In this document: piece by piece, positions 16,462 to 26,831 of the stretch
Position numbering within the stretch: position 1 is the first letter of the stretch
How the letters are laid out: every line of letters starts with the position of its first letter
NCBI GenBank assembly: GCA_016927595.1
Contig: JAFGMI010000003.1
Location: 1 to 64,000, forward strand
From: Melioribacteraceae bacterium
GTDB lineage: Bacteria > Bacteroidota > Ignavibacteria > Ignavibacteriales > Melioribacteraceae
DNA: 64,000 bases
Direction: 5' to 3'
Notes under the pieces: generated by a model
Database searches by the model: none
What the model was told of the DNA's origin: nothing
Seen by the model: the letters and a program-made list of their open reading frames with translations, nothing else
Made by a program: the position numbers and the translations under genes

Positions 16462-17703
16462 TTAATAATTTTTATATATAATTTCACCATTCTTCATAGT
16501 GATACAATTAATATTTTTACCTGCATTATATACAATTTCCGGATATTCGCTGCATTCGTAAACGCTTAAATCAGCTTTCTTATTTAATTCCAGGCTGCCT
16601 GTAATAGAACTTAGATTTAATGCAGCTGCTGCATTAATTGTATAGGCTGATAATATTTCTTCAATGGTCATATTCATTTTTATGGCGGCTAAGCTCATTA
16701 TCATGCTTATATTGGCAATGTTTGACGATCCCGGATTGTAATCCGTCGCCAATGCAAGAGTTGCTCCCGATTCGATCAGTTTTCTTGCCGGAGCAAAATC
16801 ATAATTTAAAAAATATGATACTCCCGGCAGCACAACACTTACTGTGTTACTTACCGCAAGCGATTCTATATCGTTTTCGGAAATTACTTCCAGATGATCC
16901 ACGGAAACGGCTCGGTTGTCGAGGGCGGTTTTTAATCCGCCTATGTTATTGAATTGTTCAGTATGAAGTTTAATATGTAAACCTAATGAACGAGCCTGTT
17001 CAAATATTTGGTTTACTGTTGCGGCGTCAAATGCCGTCGACTCGCAAAAGGCATCACAAAATAGTGCCAGCTTGTTCTTTGCAATATATGGCAGCATTTC
17101 ATTTATAATAATTTCATTATATTTTTTCTTATCCTTCCTGTACTCATTCGGGTAGGTATGAGCGCCGAGAAATGTAGGGATAATATCAATTTTATTTTTC
17201 AGATTAAGATGATTAATAACCTGAAGCAGCTTAATTTCGTCATAAAAACTCAGACCGTAACCGCTTTTGATTTCAAGCGTTGTAACGCCCTGTGAAATAA
17301 AATAGTTGATTTTAGGCTGAATATTTTCAACTAGTTCTTCAAAAGTGGCTTTTCTCACTGATTCGACGGTTGAATTAATCCCCCCACCACTTTTAGCAAT
17401 ACTCTCGTAACTTTCGCCATTCAATTTTCTTCTGAATTCATCCGCTCTGGATCCGGTAAATGCGGTATGTGTATGGCATTCAACAATACCGGGAAGAACC
17501 ACCTTATTTCTGAGGTCAATTGTTTCATCAATATTTTTCGGTTTTTTATTCGCTGGGATATAGTCTTTAATGTATCCGTCTTCAATAATGATGGAGTGTT
17601 CCAGAAGAATATGAAGCTCATTCATTTCGTTACCGCGTTTACGGTTTTTACCGTTTGAATCAACCATAATGATTTGCGAAGGATTTTGAAGAATCGTTCT
17701 CAT
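16462..17703 (-). CDS. hutI: Imidazolonepropionase
   Basis: Third enzyme of histidine breakdown; it hydrolyses imidazolone-propionate to N-formimino-glutamate. The 413 residues match HutI. The amidohydrolase metal site is visible as VECHTHTAFTGSRADEF, followed by GGGINSTV, SGYGLS, FLGAHTYP, KLHTEQFNNIGG, VDHLE and ATDYNPGSS. No hutH, hutU or hutG gene is nearby, so the rest of the pathway must be elsewhere or absent. It is divergent from glgA across a 133-base gap and followed by namZ. Confidence 0.95.
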   Translation of the reverse strand: MRTILQNPSQIIMVDSNGKNRKRGNEMNELHILLEHSIIIEDGYIKDYIPANKKPKNIDETIDLRNKVVLPGIVECHTHTAFTGSRADEFRRKLNGESYESIAKSGGGINSTVESVRKATFEELVENIQPKINYFISQGVTTLEIKSGYGLSFYDEIKLLQVINHLNLKNKIDIIPTFLGAHTYPNEYRKDKKKYNEIIINEMLPYIAKNKLALFCDAFCESTAFDAATVNQIFEQARSLGLHIKLHTEQFNNIGGLKTALDNRAVSVDHLEVISENDIESLAVSNTVSVVLPGVSYFLNYDFAPARKLIESGATLALATDYNPGSSNIANISMIMSLAAIKMNMTIEEILSAYTINAAAALNLSSITGSLELNKKADLSVYECSEYPEIVYNAGKNINCITMKNGEIIYKNY

Positions 17704-17774
17704 AAAAGGATTGTAAAAATTGAAAAATGTAAATTATAAAGATATTAGGTGAGAGGATAGTGAAAAATCGTTTT

Positions 17775-17806
17775 TTTGTTAAAAAGCTAAGATTTTATTA
17801 AATTAC
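17775..17806 (+). promoter_or_regulatory. Candidate promoter of glgA
   Basis: TTTG (17775-17778), a 20-base spacer and TAAATTAC (17799-17806) resemble the Bacteroidetes -33/-7 pattern, with two mismatches in the -7 box. The spacer equals that of the two tRNA promoters, and the position is 30 bases before the glgA start. Confidence 0.4.
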
Positions 17807-17836
17807 AATTCTAAAAACAAAAGGACAAGTAAAAAA

Positions 17837-19333
17837 ATGCCTCCATCAAAAAAACTGAAAATTCTTTTTGTTACATCAGAAGTTGTTCCTTTTATTAAAA
17901 CAGGCGGACTAGCCGATGTTTCTTCAGCTTTACCTCAAAAATTACAGGAACTTGGACATCAGGTTAGAATTGTAGTACCTAAATATGGTGCTATCGATGA
18001 ACGAAAGTACAAAATTCATGAGGTCGTGAGGTTAAAAGATTTATCAACTACGATTGGAAAGAAAGAGGCTGTCTTTTCACTGCGATCCAGCTTTTTAGTC
18101 GGGACTAAAACACGCGTCCAGATTTATTTTCTCGATAATCAGGAATATTTCGGCAACCGGCATAGTCTCTATGCCGATCCGCTGACCGGAGAGGACTTTA
18201 AGGATAATGATGAGAGATTTATTTTACTGGCAAGATCAGTATTCGAACTTGTTGTTAAACTTGGGTGGGTGCCTGACATTATTCATTGTAACGACTGGCA
18301 GTGTGGATTGATACCTGCTTACCTTCAGAATGAATATAAGGATCAGCCTTTGTTTCAATCCGTTAAGACATTATTTACAATCCATAATTTGAGCTATCAG
18401 GGAGAATTCCCGAAATCATCATTTGCCAAAGCAGGTCTTTCCGAAGAAGTAATTAAGAAAGACAAACTTGTTCATAAAAATAAAATGAATTTCATGAAAA
18501 TCGGTTTGCAATATGCCGATTATATTAATACTGTAAGTGAGACTTATGCAAAAGAAATCTGCAAAGAAGATGAGTTTGGATTCGGGCTGCAGGACATCCT
18601 TAAAAAACGAAAAAACACTATTTATGGTATCGTTAACGGGATTGATTCTCTTATCTGGAATCCTGAAAAAGATAAGAAGATTGCCAAAAGGTATTCGGCC
18701 AAGAATCTGGAGGATAAGAGTGCTAATAAAAAAGCCCTTGCGGAAAATTTTGGATTTGAATTTAAACCAGATACACCTATCATCGGGATGATATCGCGTC
18801 TGGACGATAATAAAGGATTCGATTTGCTGCAGAAAGCTTTTAAGGATTTGATGAAACTCAACATGCACTTAGTTCTGCTGGGAACAGGGAACAGGAAGTA
18901 TCATAAATTCTTCGAAGAAGCACTGGTGAAATATAAAGATAAATTCTCCTGCTATCTCGGATTTGACGATGAACTTGCTCACCTCATCGAAGCAGGATCG
19001 GATTTGTTCCTGATGCCTTCAAAATATGAACCCTGCGGATTGAATCAGATGTACAGTCTGATGTACGGAACAGTGCCGGTGGTCAGAGAAACAGGAGGAC
19101 TTGCCGATACGGTTGTACGATATAATGAAAAAACGGGTGAGGGTAATGGATTTTTGTTCAAGAAATACGATGCCGAGGAAATGATTAAAGAGATCAAACG
19201 TGCATTGCAGATTTTTAGCGAGGATAAGAAAACGTGGACTAAAATTATGAGAACGGGTATGAAATCGAATTTTACCTGGTTGAACTCATCCAAAAATTAT
19301 GTGGAATTATACAAGACAATTTTAAGTTCTTAA
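17837..19333 (+). CDS. glgA: Glycogen synthase (GT5)
   Basis: Transfers glucose from a nucleotide sugar (usually ADP-glucose) to alpha-1,4-glucan. The 498 residues are typical for GlgA. The N-terminal Rossmann domain has KTGGLADVSSALP (substrate-loop lysine), VPKYG, IHCNDWQCGLIPAYL and TIHNLSYQGEF. The C-terminal domain has NGIDSLIWNPEKD, GMISRLDDNKGFDLL, FLMPSKYEPCGLNQMYSLMYGTVPVVRETGGLADTV. AAAGGAC lies upstream of the ATG. It heads a run of same-strand genes that reaches about 26.7 kb. Confidence 0.96.
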   Translation: MPPSKKLKILFVTSEVVPFIKTGGLADVSSALPQKLQELGHQVRIVVPKYGAIDERKYKIHEVVRLKDLSTTIGKKEAVFSLRSSFLVGTKTRVQIYFLDNQEYFGNRHSLYADPLTGEDFKDNDERFILLARSVFELVVKLGWVPDIIHCNDWQCGLIPAYLQNEYKDQPLFQSVKTLFTIHNLSYQGEFPKSSFAKAGLSEEVIKKDKLVHKNKMNFMKIGLQYADYINTVSETYAKEICKEDEFGFGLQDILKKRKNTIYGIVNGIDSLIWNPEKDKKIAKRYSAKNLEDKSANKKALAENFGFEFKPDTPIIGMISRLDDNKGFDLLQKAFKDLMKLNMHLVLLGTGNRKYHKFFEEALVKYKDKFSCYLGFDDELAHLIEAGSDLFLMPSKYEPCGLNQMYSLMYGTVPVVRETGGLADTVVRYNEKTGEGNGFLFKKYDAEEMIKEIKRALQIFSEDKKTWTKIMRTGMKSNFTWLNSSKNYVELYKTILSS

Positions 19334-19337
19334 TTTA

Positions 19338-19913
19338 ATGGCGCATAGAGCTGTTTTCCTTGACAGAGATAACACATTAATTTTTGATCCCGGATATCTG
19401 AAGGATTCTGATAGTGTTGAGTTACTTCCCGGCGTTGCTGAAGGCTTGAATCTGCTGAAAAATCAGTATAATTTCAAACTAATTGTCGTTTCTAATCAGT
19501 CGGGAATTACTCGCGGATTAATTACCAGGGAGGATGTCGAGAAGGTAAATACTAAAATTAACAACCTGCTTAGCTTGCACGGTGCAAGCATTGACTCATT
19601 TTATTTTTGTCCTTATCACCCGGATTTCGACTCTAGCGAAAAAACAGTCTGTAGGAAACCTTCTCCTTATATGATTGTAAAAGCCGCAGAAGATCATAAT
19701 ATTGATCTTTCAGGCTCATATATGATCGGTGATTCAGTATCGGACATCGAATGCGGAATAAATGCCGGTGTAATGTCAATTCTATTCAATTACAATAATT
19801 ATAGTAGTGAGCAAATAAATGTATTGATTAAGGATGGAAAAACACCCAATTTTGTTACCTCAAATTTTTTAGAAGCTTGTAATTATATTGCAAAAGACTA
19901 TTCCAGGAGATAA
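19338..19913 (+). CDS. HAD-family heptose/histidinol-type phosphatase (GmhB-like)
   Basis: HAD-IIIA phosphatase resembling GmhB, which removes the C7 phosphate of heptose-1,7-bisphosphate during LPS core synthesis. The 191 residues show FLDRDNTLI (motif I, nucleophile Asp), SNQSGITRG (motif II), FCPYHP and CRKPSP (motif III), and GDSVSDIECGINAG (motif IV). GmhB normally carries a zinc loop with CxH and CxC; here the first Cys of the second pair is Thr (KTVCRKP), leaving only three ligands. No other heptose gene is nearby, so the substrate is unsure. It sits 4 bases behind glgA. Confidence 0.85.
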   Translation: MAHRAVFLDRDNTLIFDPGYLKDSDSVELLPGVAEGLNLLKNQYNFKLIVVSNQSGITRGLITREDVEKVNTKINNLLSLHGASIDSFYFCPYHPDFDSSEKTVCRKPSPYMIVKAAEDHNIDLSGSYMIGDSVSDIECGINAGVMSILFNYNNYSSEQINVLIKDGKTPNFVTSNFLEACNYIAKDYSRR

Positions 19914-19916
19914 TAT

Positions 19917-21101
19917 TTGAAGCAGTTCTTTAGCCACTTAGTTTTATTTTTAATAGTTATTTTATCTGCATGCGAAGAAGACCCGACCTCCGTAGGTGAG
20001 GATCTGATCGATAATCAGGATTTGATTAATGTATACTTCTATGATTCCCGCGGTCACGACGAATTTATAAATTCAAAATCATACATTGATACACTTAGTC
20101 TGGGTATTTCGGAAAGAACTTTATTGGGCAGAAGCGGCAGTATTTCATCAACTGCTGCACTGAAATTTTATTTCCCTTTACCTGATTCGATAGAAAATGC
20201 AATAAATGACGGTACATTAACACCCCTATCTTCATGGATAAAATTAATTCCGAATTATTATTACGGTGAAGCAAACGGTAATTTTGGACTTACTGCTCAT
20301 AAAATTACAGAAAGCTGGGGATCGGGGAAATTTAAAATCGACACCCTAAAAAATCTGCAGTATGAACCCCAGAATTATGCAGGTCAGTTAAGTATAAATG
20401 ATACGATTGTTATAATTAATCTGGATGAGCAGCTTTCATATGAATGGCTGCTTTCAAGAATAGATGAATCTGCACATCCAAACTACGGAGTGATTCTTAT
20501 ACCTACTCAATCCACATCAAAAATTATCGGGTTCCTGGGCATTACCAGCGCAACATTGTTAGGAGCATTACCTGAAGTCCATTTGGTTGTTGAGAAACCC
20601 GGAGAATTTATAGACACGCTTACGGCTACTCCCATCATAGATGCATTTGGTGTAGAAGGTCCGTTCCCTCAAGCTGACGAAACTATCTCGTTTGTCCAGG
20701 GAGGAATACCCGTTCAAACAAGTCTTAAGTTCGATATATCGAGTCTGCCCCAAACAGCAATTATTTTGAAAGCTGACTTAACTTTGCATACAGATACGTT
20801 ATTAAGTGAGTATGGTTCATTATCATCCGATACACTAATGGTTCAGTTACTTTCCGATTACAATGACAATAATATTGATGAAGATGTATTTGCAATAGCA
20901 ATGTCTAAAACCGGAACGGCTTTCAATGTTGATATCAAGCATTTTGTCCAATACTGGCTTGATCAGAAGGATAACTTTGGAATAAAAGTAAGCGCAGCAG
21001 ATCAGGAAAAGAGTGTAACAAAAACCGCCATATACAATGAAAAGATTTCTAATGCTGATTTAAAACCAAGACTTCAAATCACTTTTACCGACATAAAATG
21101 A
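19917..21101 (+). CDS. Lipoprotein with paired beta-domain repeats (DNRLRE/DUF4270-like)
   Basis: A 394-residue lipoprotein starting at TTG. The signal peptide ends in a clear lipobox LSAC (Cys19). The acidic residues right after it (CEEDP) resemble the export signal that sends some Bacteroidota lipoproteins to the cell surface; this is inference. The body has two similar halves (SSTAALKFYFPLPD at about 80 and QTSLKFDISSLPQ at about 263), each followed by beta-rich sequence, as in DNRLRE or DUF4270 proteins. Function is unknown. Its stop overlaps the start of the outer-membrane protein gene. Confidence 0.82.
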   Translation: MKQFFSHLVLFLIVILSACEEDPTSVGEDLIDNQDLINVYFYDSRGHDEFINSKSYIDTLSLGISERTLLGRSGSISSTAALKFYFPLPDSIENAINDGTLTPLSSWIKLIPNYYYGEANGNFGLTAHKITESWGSGKFKIDTLKNLQYEPQNYAGQLSINDTIVIINLDEQLSYEWLLSRIDESAHPNYGVILIPTQSTSKIIGFLGITSATLLGALPEVHLVVEKPGEFIDTLTATPIIDAFGVEGPFPQADETISFVQGGIPVQTSLKFDISSLPQTAIILKADLTLHTDTLLSEYGSLSSDTLMVQLLSDYNDNNIDEDVFAIAMSKTGTAFNVDIKHFVQYWLDQKDNFGIKVSAADQEKSVTKTAIYNEKISNADLKPRLQITFTDIK

Positions 21102-22363
21102 AAAAAATAATATACATAGTAATTTTGTCCATAACTACAGGCAACATTTTCTCCCAAAACACATCATTATATACACGGGAAGGTATCGGCGATAATCAAT
21201 ACTCATCGTCCGCTCGTAGATTAGGATTGGGAGGAATGGGTCTTGCACTCATCGATGAGACTCATATAAGCAGTATTAATCCGGCGGGCTGGGCTAATGT
21301 TAATTTAACAAGAATGGAAGCTGGATTAAATTATGGCGGTGTTCTAATGAGTGACATTAACGGCTCGGCTTACTATTCAAATTTCAGTTTCAGCGGTTTT
21401 ACGGTAGGCATACCGATTCATAAGGACTATGGAATTGTCGGTGCTTTGGGTGTTGTTCCGGTTAGTGATGTAAACTATAAAGTTACATCGGAGAATTTAG
21501 ACGCCATTTGTTCTGATTGTTCTGACATAGAAGATGATTTCAATTCTGTATTATTCGAAGGTACGGGCGGGCTGTCAAAAATTTTTATAGGATCGTCATA
21601 TAAATTACCGTTCGGGTTTATTATAGGTGCTTCTTTCAACTATTACACAGGAAAAATTGATTATAAAACCGAGTTGCAATTCAATGAATTTTCTTCTCTT
21701 GACAATGTGATGTATACTCAAAAAAGAAGCTTTTATGGCATCGGTTCTTCTTTTGGATTGATAACAGATGATCTTGCATCAATATTTGATAGTAAAAGCA
21801 TAGAAAATTTCAGATTCGCATTTTACTATGATGTTGTTTCAAATCTGAAAACAGATACCAGTTTGATTTCCAGCACATCGATCGGAACAATAACTAAAAA
21901 TAAAGGTATAGTGGATAGTAAAATTCCATATAAAATTGGTATCGGTGCTGGTTTAACTTGGAATAAAAATTATGTAATTTTATTTGATTATTTATATCAG
22001 CCTTGGTCTGAATATGAATTCAATAATTTACCCGGTTCTTTGAGAGACTTGAGCAGAGCTTCTGTAAGTGTTGAATATTATAATTCTGATAGAAGAACAT
22101 CTGCAAATATTTGGGATATGCTGGTCCTGCGGGGTGGAATTTCATACGAAAATTCTCAATACCTCATCGGTAATACCGGCATAAATGTACTCTCCCTTTA
22201 CCTGGGATTTTCCATGCCGATCGGCGTAGGAAATACTCTCGATTTCGCTTTTGAATATGGTAACCGCGGCAAGAAGAGGGAAGGATTGGTTAAGGAAGAT
22301 ATCTTTAAGGCTGCTGTTTCAATAAGCTTTGGAGAACTTTGGTTTTTTAGACCTGATCGTTAA
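21098..22363 (+). CDS. Outer-membrane beta-barrel protein (PorV/OmpP1-like)
   Basis: A 421-residue exported protein. The signal peptide (about 1-19) ends at IFSQ. The mature protein opens with SSARRLGLGGMGLALIDE and SINPAGWANV, the opening typical of FadL/PorV-like barrels in this superphylum, then alternates aromatic and glycine-rich beta strands to an aromatic C-terminal region (AAVSISFGELWFFRPD). It is probably an outer-membrane barrel for transport or surface protein handling. ATG overlaps the preceding TGA, so it is coupled with the lipoprotein and partnership is plausible. Confidence 0.83.
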   Translation: MKKIIYIVILSITTGNIFSQNTSLYTREGIGDNQYSSSARRLGLGGMGLALIDETHISSINPAGWANVNLTRMEAGLNYGGVLMSDINGSAYYSNFSFSGFTVGIPIHKDYGIVGALGVVPVSDVNYKVTSENLDAICSDCSDIEDDFNSVLFEGTGGLSKIFIGSSYKLPFGFIIGASFNYYTGKIDYKTELQFNEFSSLDNVMYTQKRSFYGIGSSFGLITDDLASIFDSKSIENFRFAFYYDVVSNLKTDTSLISSTSIGTITKNKGIVDSKIPYKIGIGAGLTWNKNYVILFDYLYQPWSEYEFNNLPGSLRDLSRASVSVEYYNSDRRTSANIWDMLVLRGGISYENSQYLIGNTGINVLSLYLGFSMPIGVGNTLDFAFEYGNRGKKREGLVKEDIFKAAVSISFGELWFFRPDR

Positions 22364-22380
22364 TAATATCGGAGTTTATA

Positions 22381-23658
22381 GTGAAAACTATCAGATTAAT
22401 ACTAGTATCACTAAGTGTGGTGATTTTTTTGGGAGTAAATTCCGCAAAAATATCAGCCAAGCATACATCCGAAACAGTTGTGTCGGATAGTCTGCTAATG
22501 AAATTCAGTTTGTTCTGGGAAGCCTATAAGAACAAAGATTATCAATTTGCATATCCTCATCTATGGGACGTTATTAATAATAATCCTTCAGGTTTTATCC
22601 AGTATAAACCTTTCCGTAAAATGGAAGATATGATACTGTACTTTAAAGACAGTACCGATGCAAGCCCGGAACAAATTAAGATGTATGTCGACACACTTCT
22701 TGCGATGTATGATATTGCTTTGGAAAAAGGTGCCAAAAATCCCGAATATTTTATTATCAAGAAAGCCTATGCTATTGAGACGATGACTGACGCTTCTGTC
22801 GAAGAAGTTGTAGCAGCATACGAATATGCTCTGTCGAATTATCCGGACGCTCCGTCATATTATAAAGACAGACTGGGAATCATATATACAGAGAATGATG
22901 ACGGTGCAAACGGTTATAAGGAAAAGGCACTTGAGTTGTACTCCAGTCTTGCGGAACAAGATCCGGAAAATGACCTCTGGAATCAAAGGATGAAGTCAAT
23001 TGCTGAAGACCCTGAAGAACTGGCTAGCATAATGAAAAAGTCCTGGGATTTGGATCCCGATAATTTGGGAAAAGCATATGCGTATGCGGAAACCTGTTAC
23101 AATTATCAGTTTTATGAGCAAAGCCTCGAGCCTTTAAAGTTTTTAACTGAAAAAGCTCCCGATGTTATAAACTACTGGAGAAAACTCGCAAGTGTATATA
23201 CCAAACTTGAACAAAACGATAACGCTATAAATGCTTATAAAACACTGATAGAACTGGAACCAAATAACAGAGAAAACTATTATAATATAGCCGTAATATA
23301 TCAGAAGCTGGGGCAACTTTCAGTTGCAAGGTCTTATCTTCAGAAAGCCTCCAGCGCAAGTGAGGAACCCTGGGATCTGCCTTTGTACGTGGAAGCCCAG
23401 CTGTATGAGCAGGCTGCACGCGACTGTGGTTTTGAGTTCGAGGACAAACTTGTCTATCAACTGGCGGTCGATACGTATAAAAAAGCAGCTGCTTTAAACG
23501 GACCTCAGTTGAGTTATGCAAGAGAACGTATTAGAGCCCTGGAAAATTCTGTTCCTCAACAGGAAGATTATTTTTTCAGAAATATTAAATCTGGTACTGT
23601 AATTAAAATTGAGGGTAAGTGTTACGGTTGGATTAATAGGAGTATCACGGTTCCTTAA
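22381..23658 (+). CDS. TPR-repeat periplasmic protein
   Basis: A 425-residue protein starting with GTG after CGGAG. A signal peptide occupies about residues 1-26. The rest is helical, with tetratricopeptide-like repeats: [16 protein letters not shown] (about 160-175), [60 protein letters not shown] and a last repeat near 345-385. TPR proteins scaffold complexes. With the lipoprotein and barrel genes before it, this suggests an envelope assembly. The C-terminal [15 protein letters not shown] region is not repeat-like. Confidence 0.87.
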   Translation: MKTIRLILVSLSVVIFLGVNSAKISAKHTSETVVSDSLLMKFSLFWEAYKNKDYQFAYPHLWDVINNNPSGFIQYKPFRKMEDMILYFKDSTDASPEQIKMYVDTLLAMYDIALEKGAKNPEYFIIKKAYAIETMTDASVEEVVAAYEYALSNYPDAPSYYKDRLGIIYTENDDGANGYKEKALELYSSLAEQDPENDLWNQRMKSIAEDPEELASIMKKSWDLDPDNLGKAYAYAETCYNYQFYEQSLEPLKFLTEKAPDVINYWRKLASVYTKLEQNDNAINAYKTLIELEPNNRENYYNIAVIYQKLGQLSVARSYLQKASSASEEPWDLPLYVEAQLYEQAARDCGFEFEDKLVYQLAVDTYKKAAALNGPQLSYARERIRALENSVPQQEDYFFRNIKSGTVIKIEGKCYGWINRSITVP

Positions 23659-23678
23659 CAGTTTATTTGGTGGAAAAT

Positions 23679-24992
23679 ATGCTTGAATTTCTTAGTACTG
23701 ATCCTGAAGTGCTTGAAGTTGCTAAGTCCGAAATCAAAAGACTTCAGGAAAATCTGGAACTTATCGCTTCAGAAAATTTTGTCAGTACCGCGGTGCTGGC
23801 TGCTGCGGGCTCTGTTTTAACAAATAAATACGCCGAAGGCTATCCTGGAAAACGTTATTACGGCGGATGCGAAAATGTTGATATTGCTGAGAATCTTGCT
23901 CGTGAGCGCGTAAAAAAAATATTTGGTGCCGAATATGCAAACGTTCAACCTCATAGCGGATCACAGGCAAACATGGGCGTTTATATGGCATTGTTGAATC
24001 CGGGTGATACAATTCTCGGATTGAGTCTCGATCACGGCGGACATTTAACACACGGCTCGCCGGTTAATTTTTCCGGACAAATTTATAAAGCTGTAGGCTA
24101 CCCCCTGAACAAGGATACGAAACAACTCGACTACAATATTATCGAAGATCTGGCTAAAAAGGAAAAACCGAAACTTATTATTGCCGGTGCCAGTGCATAT
24201 TCAAGGGAATGGGATTATAAGATTTTCAGGGAGATAGCTGATAAAGCAGGTTCATTTCTGGTCTGCGATATGTCGCACCCTGCAGGATTGATCGCTAAAG
24301 GATTTCTCAATAATCCCCTGGAATACTGTGATGTTGTAACATCAACCACGCATAAGACTCTTAGAGGTCCCCGCGGCGGGATGATACTTGTTGGTAAGGA
24401 TAGAGAAAATCCTCTCGGTATAAAAACGCTCAAGGGTGACAGATTAAAACTAATGTCTGAATTGTTCGACGGTATGATTATGCCTGGTATTCAGGGCGGA
24501 CCTCTGATGCATGTTATTATGGCTAAAGCAGTTGCATTCAATGAAGTGCTTAACGAGAGTTTTACGAATTATGCCGGACAGATAATTAAGAATGCAAAAC
24601 GGCTGGCAGAGAAACTTGCAGGTTATAATTTTGACATAATCTCAGGTGGTACAGATAATCATTTAATGCTTGTCGATCTTAGCAATAAGAATATCAGCGG
24701 TAAGAAGGCAGAAAAAGCACTTGAACTTGCCGGCATTACGGTAAATAAAAATATGATACCTTTCGATACAAAAAGTCCGTTCGTAACAAGCGGCATCCGT
24801 ATTGGTACTCCGGCTGTTACAACCAGAGGTATGAAAGAAGATGCAATGGATATAATCGCAGGTTTCATTAATAAAGCCATAGATAATTCTGAGGATGAAG
24901 GAATGCTTGCAAGCATCAAAGCTGATGTAAGGGAATTCTGTTTAATGTACCCGCTTTACACCGAAATACTCGAACCATCCCCGAAATCATAG
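23679..24992 (+). CDS. glyA: Serine hydroxymethyltransferase
   Basis: PLP enzyme that converts serine and tetrahydrofolate to glycine and methylene-tetrahydrofolate. The product is 437 residues from the ATG at 23679, which has GGTGG about 6 bases upstream; in-frame TTG and GTG codons slightly earlier are less likely. Landmarks are [49 protein letters not shown], the PLP lysine in [12 protein letters not shown] (about K226), [14 protein letters not shown]. Its TAG overlaps the tatC GTG start by one base. Confidence 0.96.
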   Translation: MLEFLSTDPEVLEVAKSEIKRLQENLELIASENFVSTAVLAAAGSVLTNKYAEGYPGKRYYGGCENVDIAENLARERVKKIFGAEYANVQPHSGSQANMGVYMALLNPGDTILGLSLDHGGHLTHGSPVNFSGQIYKAVGYPLNKDTKQLDYNIIEDLAKKEKPKLIIAGASAYSREWDYKIFREIADKAGSFLVCDMSHPAGLIAKGFLNNPLEYCDVVTSTTHKTLRGPRGGMILVGKDRENPLGIKTLKGDRLKLMSELFDGMIMPGIQGGPLMHVIMAKAVAFNEVLNESFTNYAGQIIKNAKRLAEKLAGYNFDIISGGTDNHLMLVDLSNKNISGKKAEKALELAGITVNKNMIPFDTKSPFVTSGIRIGTPAVTTRGMKEDAMDIIAGFINKAIDNSEDEGMLASIKADVREFCLMYPLYTEILEPSPKS

Positions 24993-25756
24993 TGAGATCA
25001 GAAGAAATTAACACCGACGAAGAAAAGGAAAGCAGCGAAATCGAAATGACCTTTCTCGAGCATCTCGAAGAGCTTCGCTGGAGAATAGTAAAGACTTTGA
25101 TAGGTGTTGCAATCGGTACGATTATCGCGTGGATTTTTATTGATTTCCTGGTCGAAAATATACTCCTGCTCCCGGCAAGAAGTGCTCAATTAAATTTACA
25201 AAACCTGCGTCCTTTCGGACAATTGTTCCTATATCTTCAAATAGCTTTTATTGCCGGTTTTGTAATCAGTATCCCTAATTTCTTTCTTCAGGCATGGAAG
25301 TTTCTTTCTCCCGCTCTTAAACAGAATGAAAAGAAATATATAAAATGGATTGTACTCTTTTCAACTGTTTGTTTCGCAGCCGGAATTACATTCGCCTACT
25401 ATGTTATGCTTCCGCTTACGCTTAAATTTGCCGCCCAGTTCGGTACAGAAATAATTGAAAATAATTTTGCAATCGATGAATATTTTTCAATTATAATCAG
25501 TGTTATGCTAGGTGCGGCATTGGTTTTTGAATTACCTATGATGTCGTTTTTCCTGTCCAAAATTGGGATACTAAATCCGGGAATAATGAGAAAATTCAGA
25601 CGGCATTCAATAATTACAATACTAATTTTGGCTGCTATATTAACTCCCGGTACCGATCCGGTTGCTCAGGTACTTCTTGCTATTCCGTTGGTTCTCTTGT
25701 ATGAAATAAGTATATTCGTTTCAAAAATATTCTCGAAAAAAGTTGAAGAATTTTAG
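24992..25756 (+). CDS. tatC: Sec-independent protein translocase TatC
   Basis: Membrane receptor of the twin-arginine export system, needed for folded redox proteins such as ActB encoded downstream. The 254 residues start at GTG. The N-terminal MTFLEHLEELRWRI is the conserved TatC cytoplasmic motif, followed by six hydrophobic segments, PFGQLFLYLQIAF, the ISIPNFFLQAWKFLSPAL loop and TPGTDPVAQVLLAIPLVLLYE. No tatA/B lies nearby. The gene overlaps glyA by one base and the next gene by 14. Confidence 0.95.
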   Translation: MRSEEINTDEEKESSEIEMTFLEHLEELRWRIVKTLIGVAIGTIIAWIFIDFLVENILLLPARSAQLNLQNLRPFGQLFLYLQIAFIAGFVISIPNFFLQAWKFLSPALKQNEKKYIKWIVLFSTVCFAAGITFAYYVMLPLTLKFAAQFGTEIIENNFAIDEYFSIIISVMLGAALVFELPMMSFFLSKIGILNPGIMRKFRRHSIITILILAAILTPGTDPVAQVLLAIPLVLLYEISIFVSKIFSKKVEEF

Positions 25757-26723
25757 TCTTTCCGATATTAAAAAACCTATCGCTCACGAACTGGTACAAT
25801 TCGAAACCGTATTTAAAAGCAATCTGAAATCAAAGGTTACGCTGGTTGATCTTGTTACCAAATATTTACTTAAACAGAAGGGGAAAAAGATACGACCGGT
25901 TCTGGTATTGCTGTCTGCTAAGGTAGCCGGTGGGGTAACAGAAAGGACATACAGAGGCGCTACTCTGGTGGAAATGCTTCATACTGCAACTCTGGTTCAC
26001 GATGATGTTGTAGACAGGGCTGAAAAAAGACGTGGACTTCCGTCGATCAACGCAGTATGGAAAAACAAGGTCGCTGTGCTCATGGGGGATTATCTGCTAT
26101 CGCGTGGTCTGCTTATTGCTGTTGAGAATAAAGACTTTGACTTTTTGCAGACCATTACGAATACAGTAAAAAGAATGTCGGAAGGCGAATTGCTGCAGAT
26201 AAGCAAAACCCGGAAACTCGATAATGATGAAGAAACATATTATAGAATTATAAGTGACAAAACTGCTTCCTTGTTATCTACATGCTGCGAAATTGGTGCG
26301 ATGAGTACTACCGATAAAACAGAAGAAGTTTCAGCTATGAAAGAATTCGGTGAGAATCTGGGAATGGCTTTTCAAATAAGGGACGACATTCTGGATTACA
26401 TCGGATCGTCAATGATAATCGGTAAAACACCCGGCAGAGACATCAAGGACAAGAAACTTACTCTCCCTTTAATTTATGCATTAAGGAATTGTGATAAGAG
26501 CGATGCTTCGGCAATCCTGAAGCTGATAAAATCAGGTGAAAAAATAAAGGATGTGGAAATTGTTGTAAATTTTGTTAAAGAACACGGAGGACTTGATTAT
26601 GCAGACAGAAAAGCATTAGAATTTGCTGAGAAAGCAAAGAAAACACTCGATATTTTCCCTCTCTCCGAAAGCAAAACCGCACTAGAAAGTCTTATTGACT
26701 ATATAGTTACAAGAAAGAAATAA
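25743..26723 (+). CDS. Polyprenyl diphosphate synthase
   Basis: Trans-isoprenyl diphosphate synthase, probably making the long side chain of menaquinone. The 326 residues start at TTG inside the tatC 3' end. Motifs are GKKIRPVLVLLSAK, the first aspartate-rich motif HDDVVD (with the long-chain pattern ATLVHDDVVDRAEKRRG), KTASLLSTCCEIGA, and the second motif FQIRDDILDYIG. The long-chain type (hepta- or octaprenyl) is inferred. The respiratory operon that starts 205 bases later would use the resulting quinone. Confidence 0.92.
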   Translation: MKNFSLSDIKKPIAHELVQFETVFKSNLKSKVTLVDLVTKYLLKQKGKKIRPVLVLLSAKVAGGVTERTYRGATLVEMLHTATLVHDDVVDRAEKRRGLPSINAVWKNKVAVLMGDYLLSRGLLIAVENKDFDFLQTITNTVKRMSEGELLQISKTRKLDNDEETYYRIISDKTASLLSTCCEIGAMSTTDKTEEVSAMKEFGENLGMAFQIRDDILDYIGSSMIIGKTPGRDIKDKKLTLPLIYALRNCDKSDASAILKLIKSGEKIKDVEIVVNFVKEHGGLDYADRKALEFAEKAKKTLDIFPLSESKTALESLIDYIVTRKK

Positions 26724-26831
26724 TAATAATTTTTATTTGACATAAAATTTGTTTTTATTTTTATTATAATTTGATAATTTGGCACGTCGAATTAATAAAT
26801 TTATATATCATATCTTATTTAATTATTGATA

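Noticed and set aside
18419-18868. 149-codon reading frame antisense to glgA
   Set aside because: It is a shadow of glgA without ribosome binding site or protein-family features.
26737-26770. TTGACA and TATAAT before the respiratory operon
   Set aside because: The boxes are 22 bases apart, too far for a sigma-70 promoter, and sit in very AT-rich DNA where such matches arise by chance.
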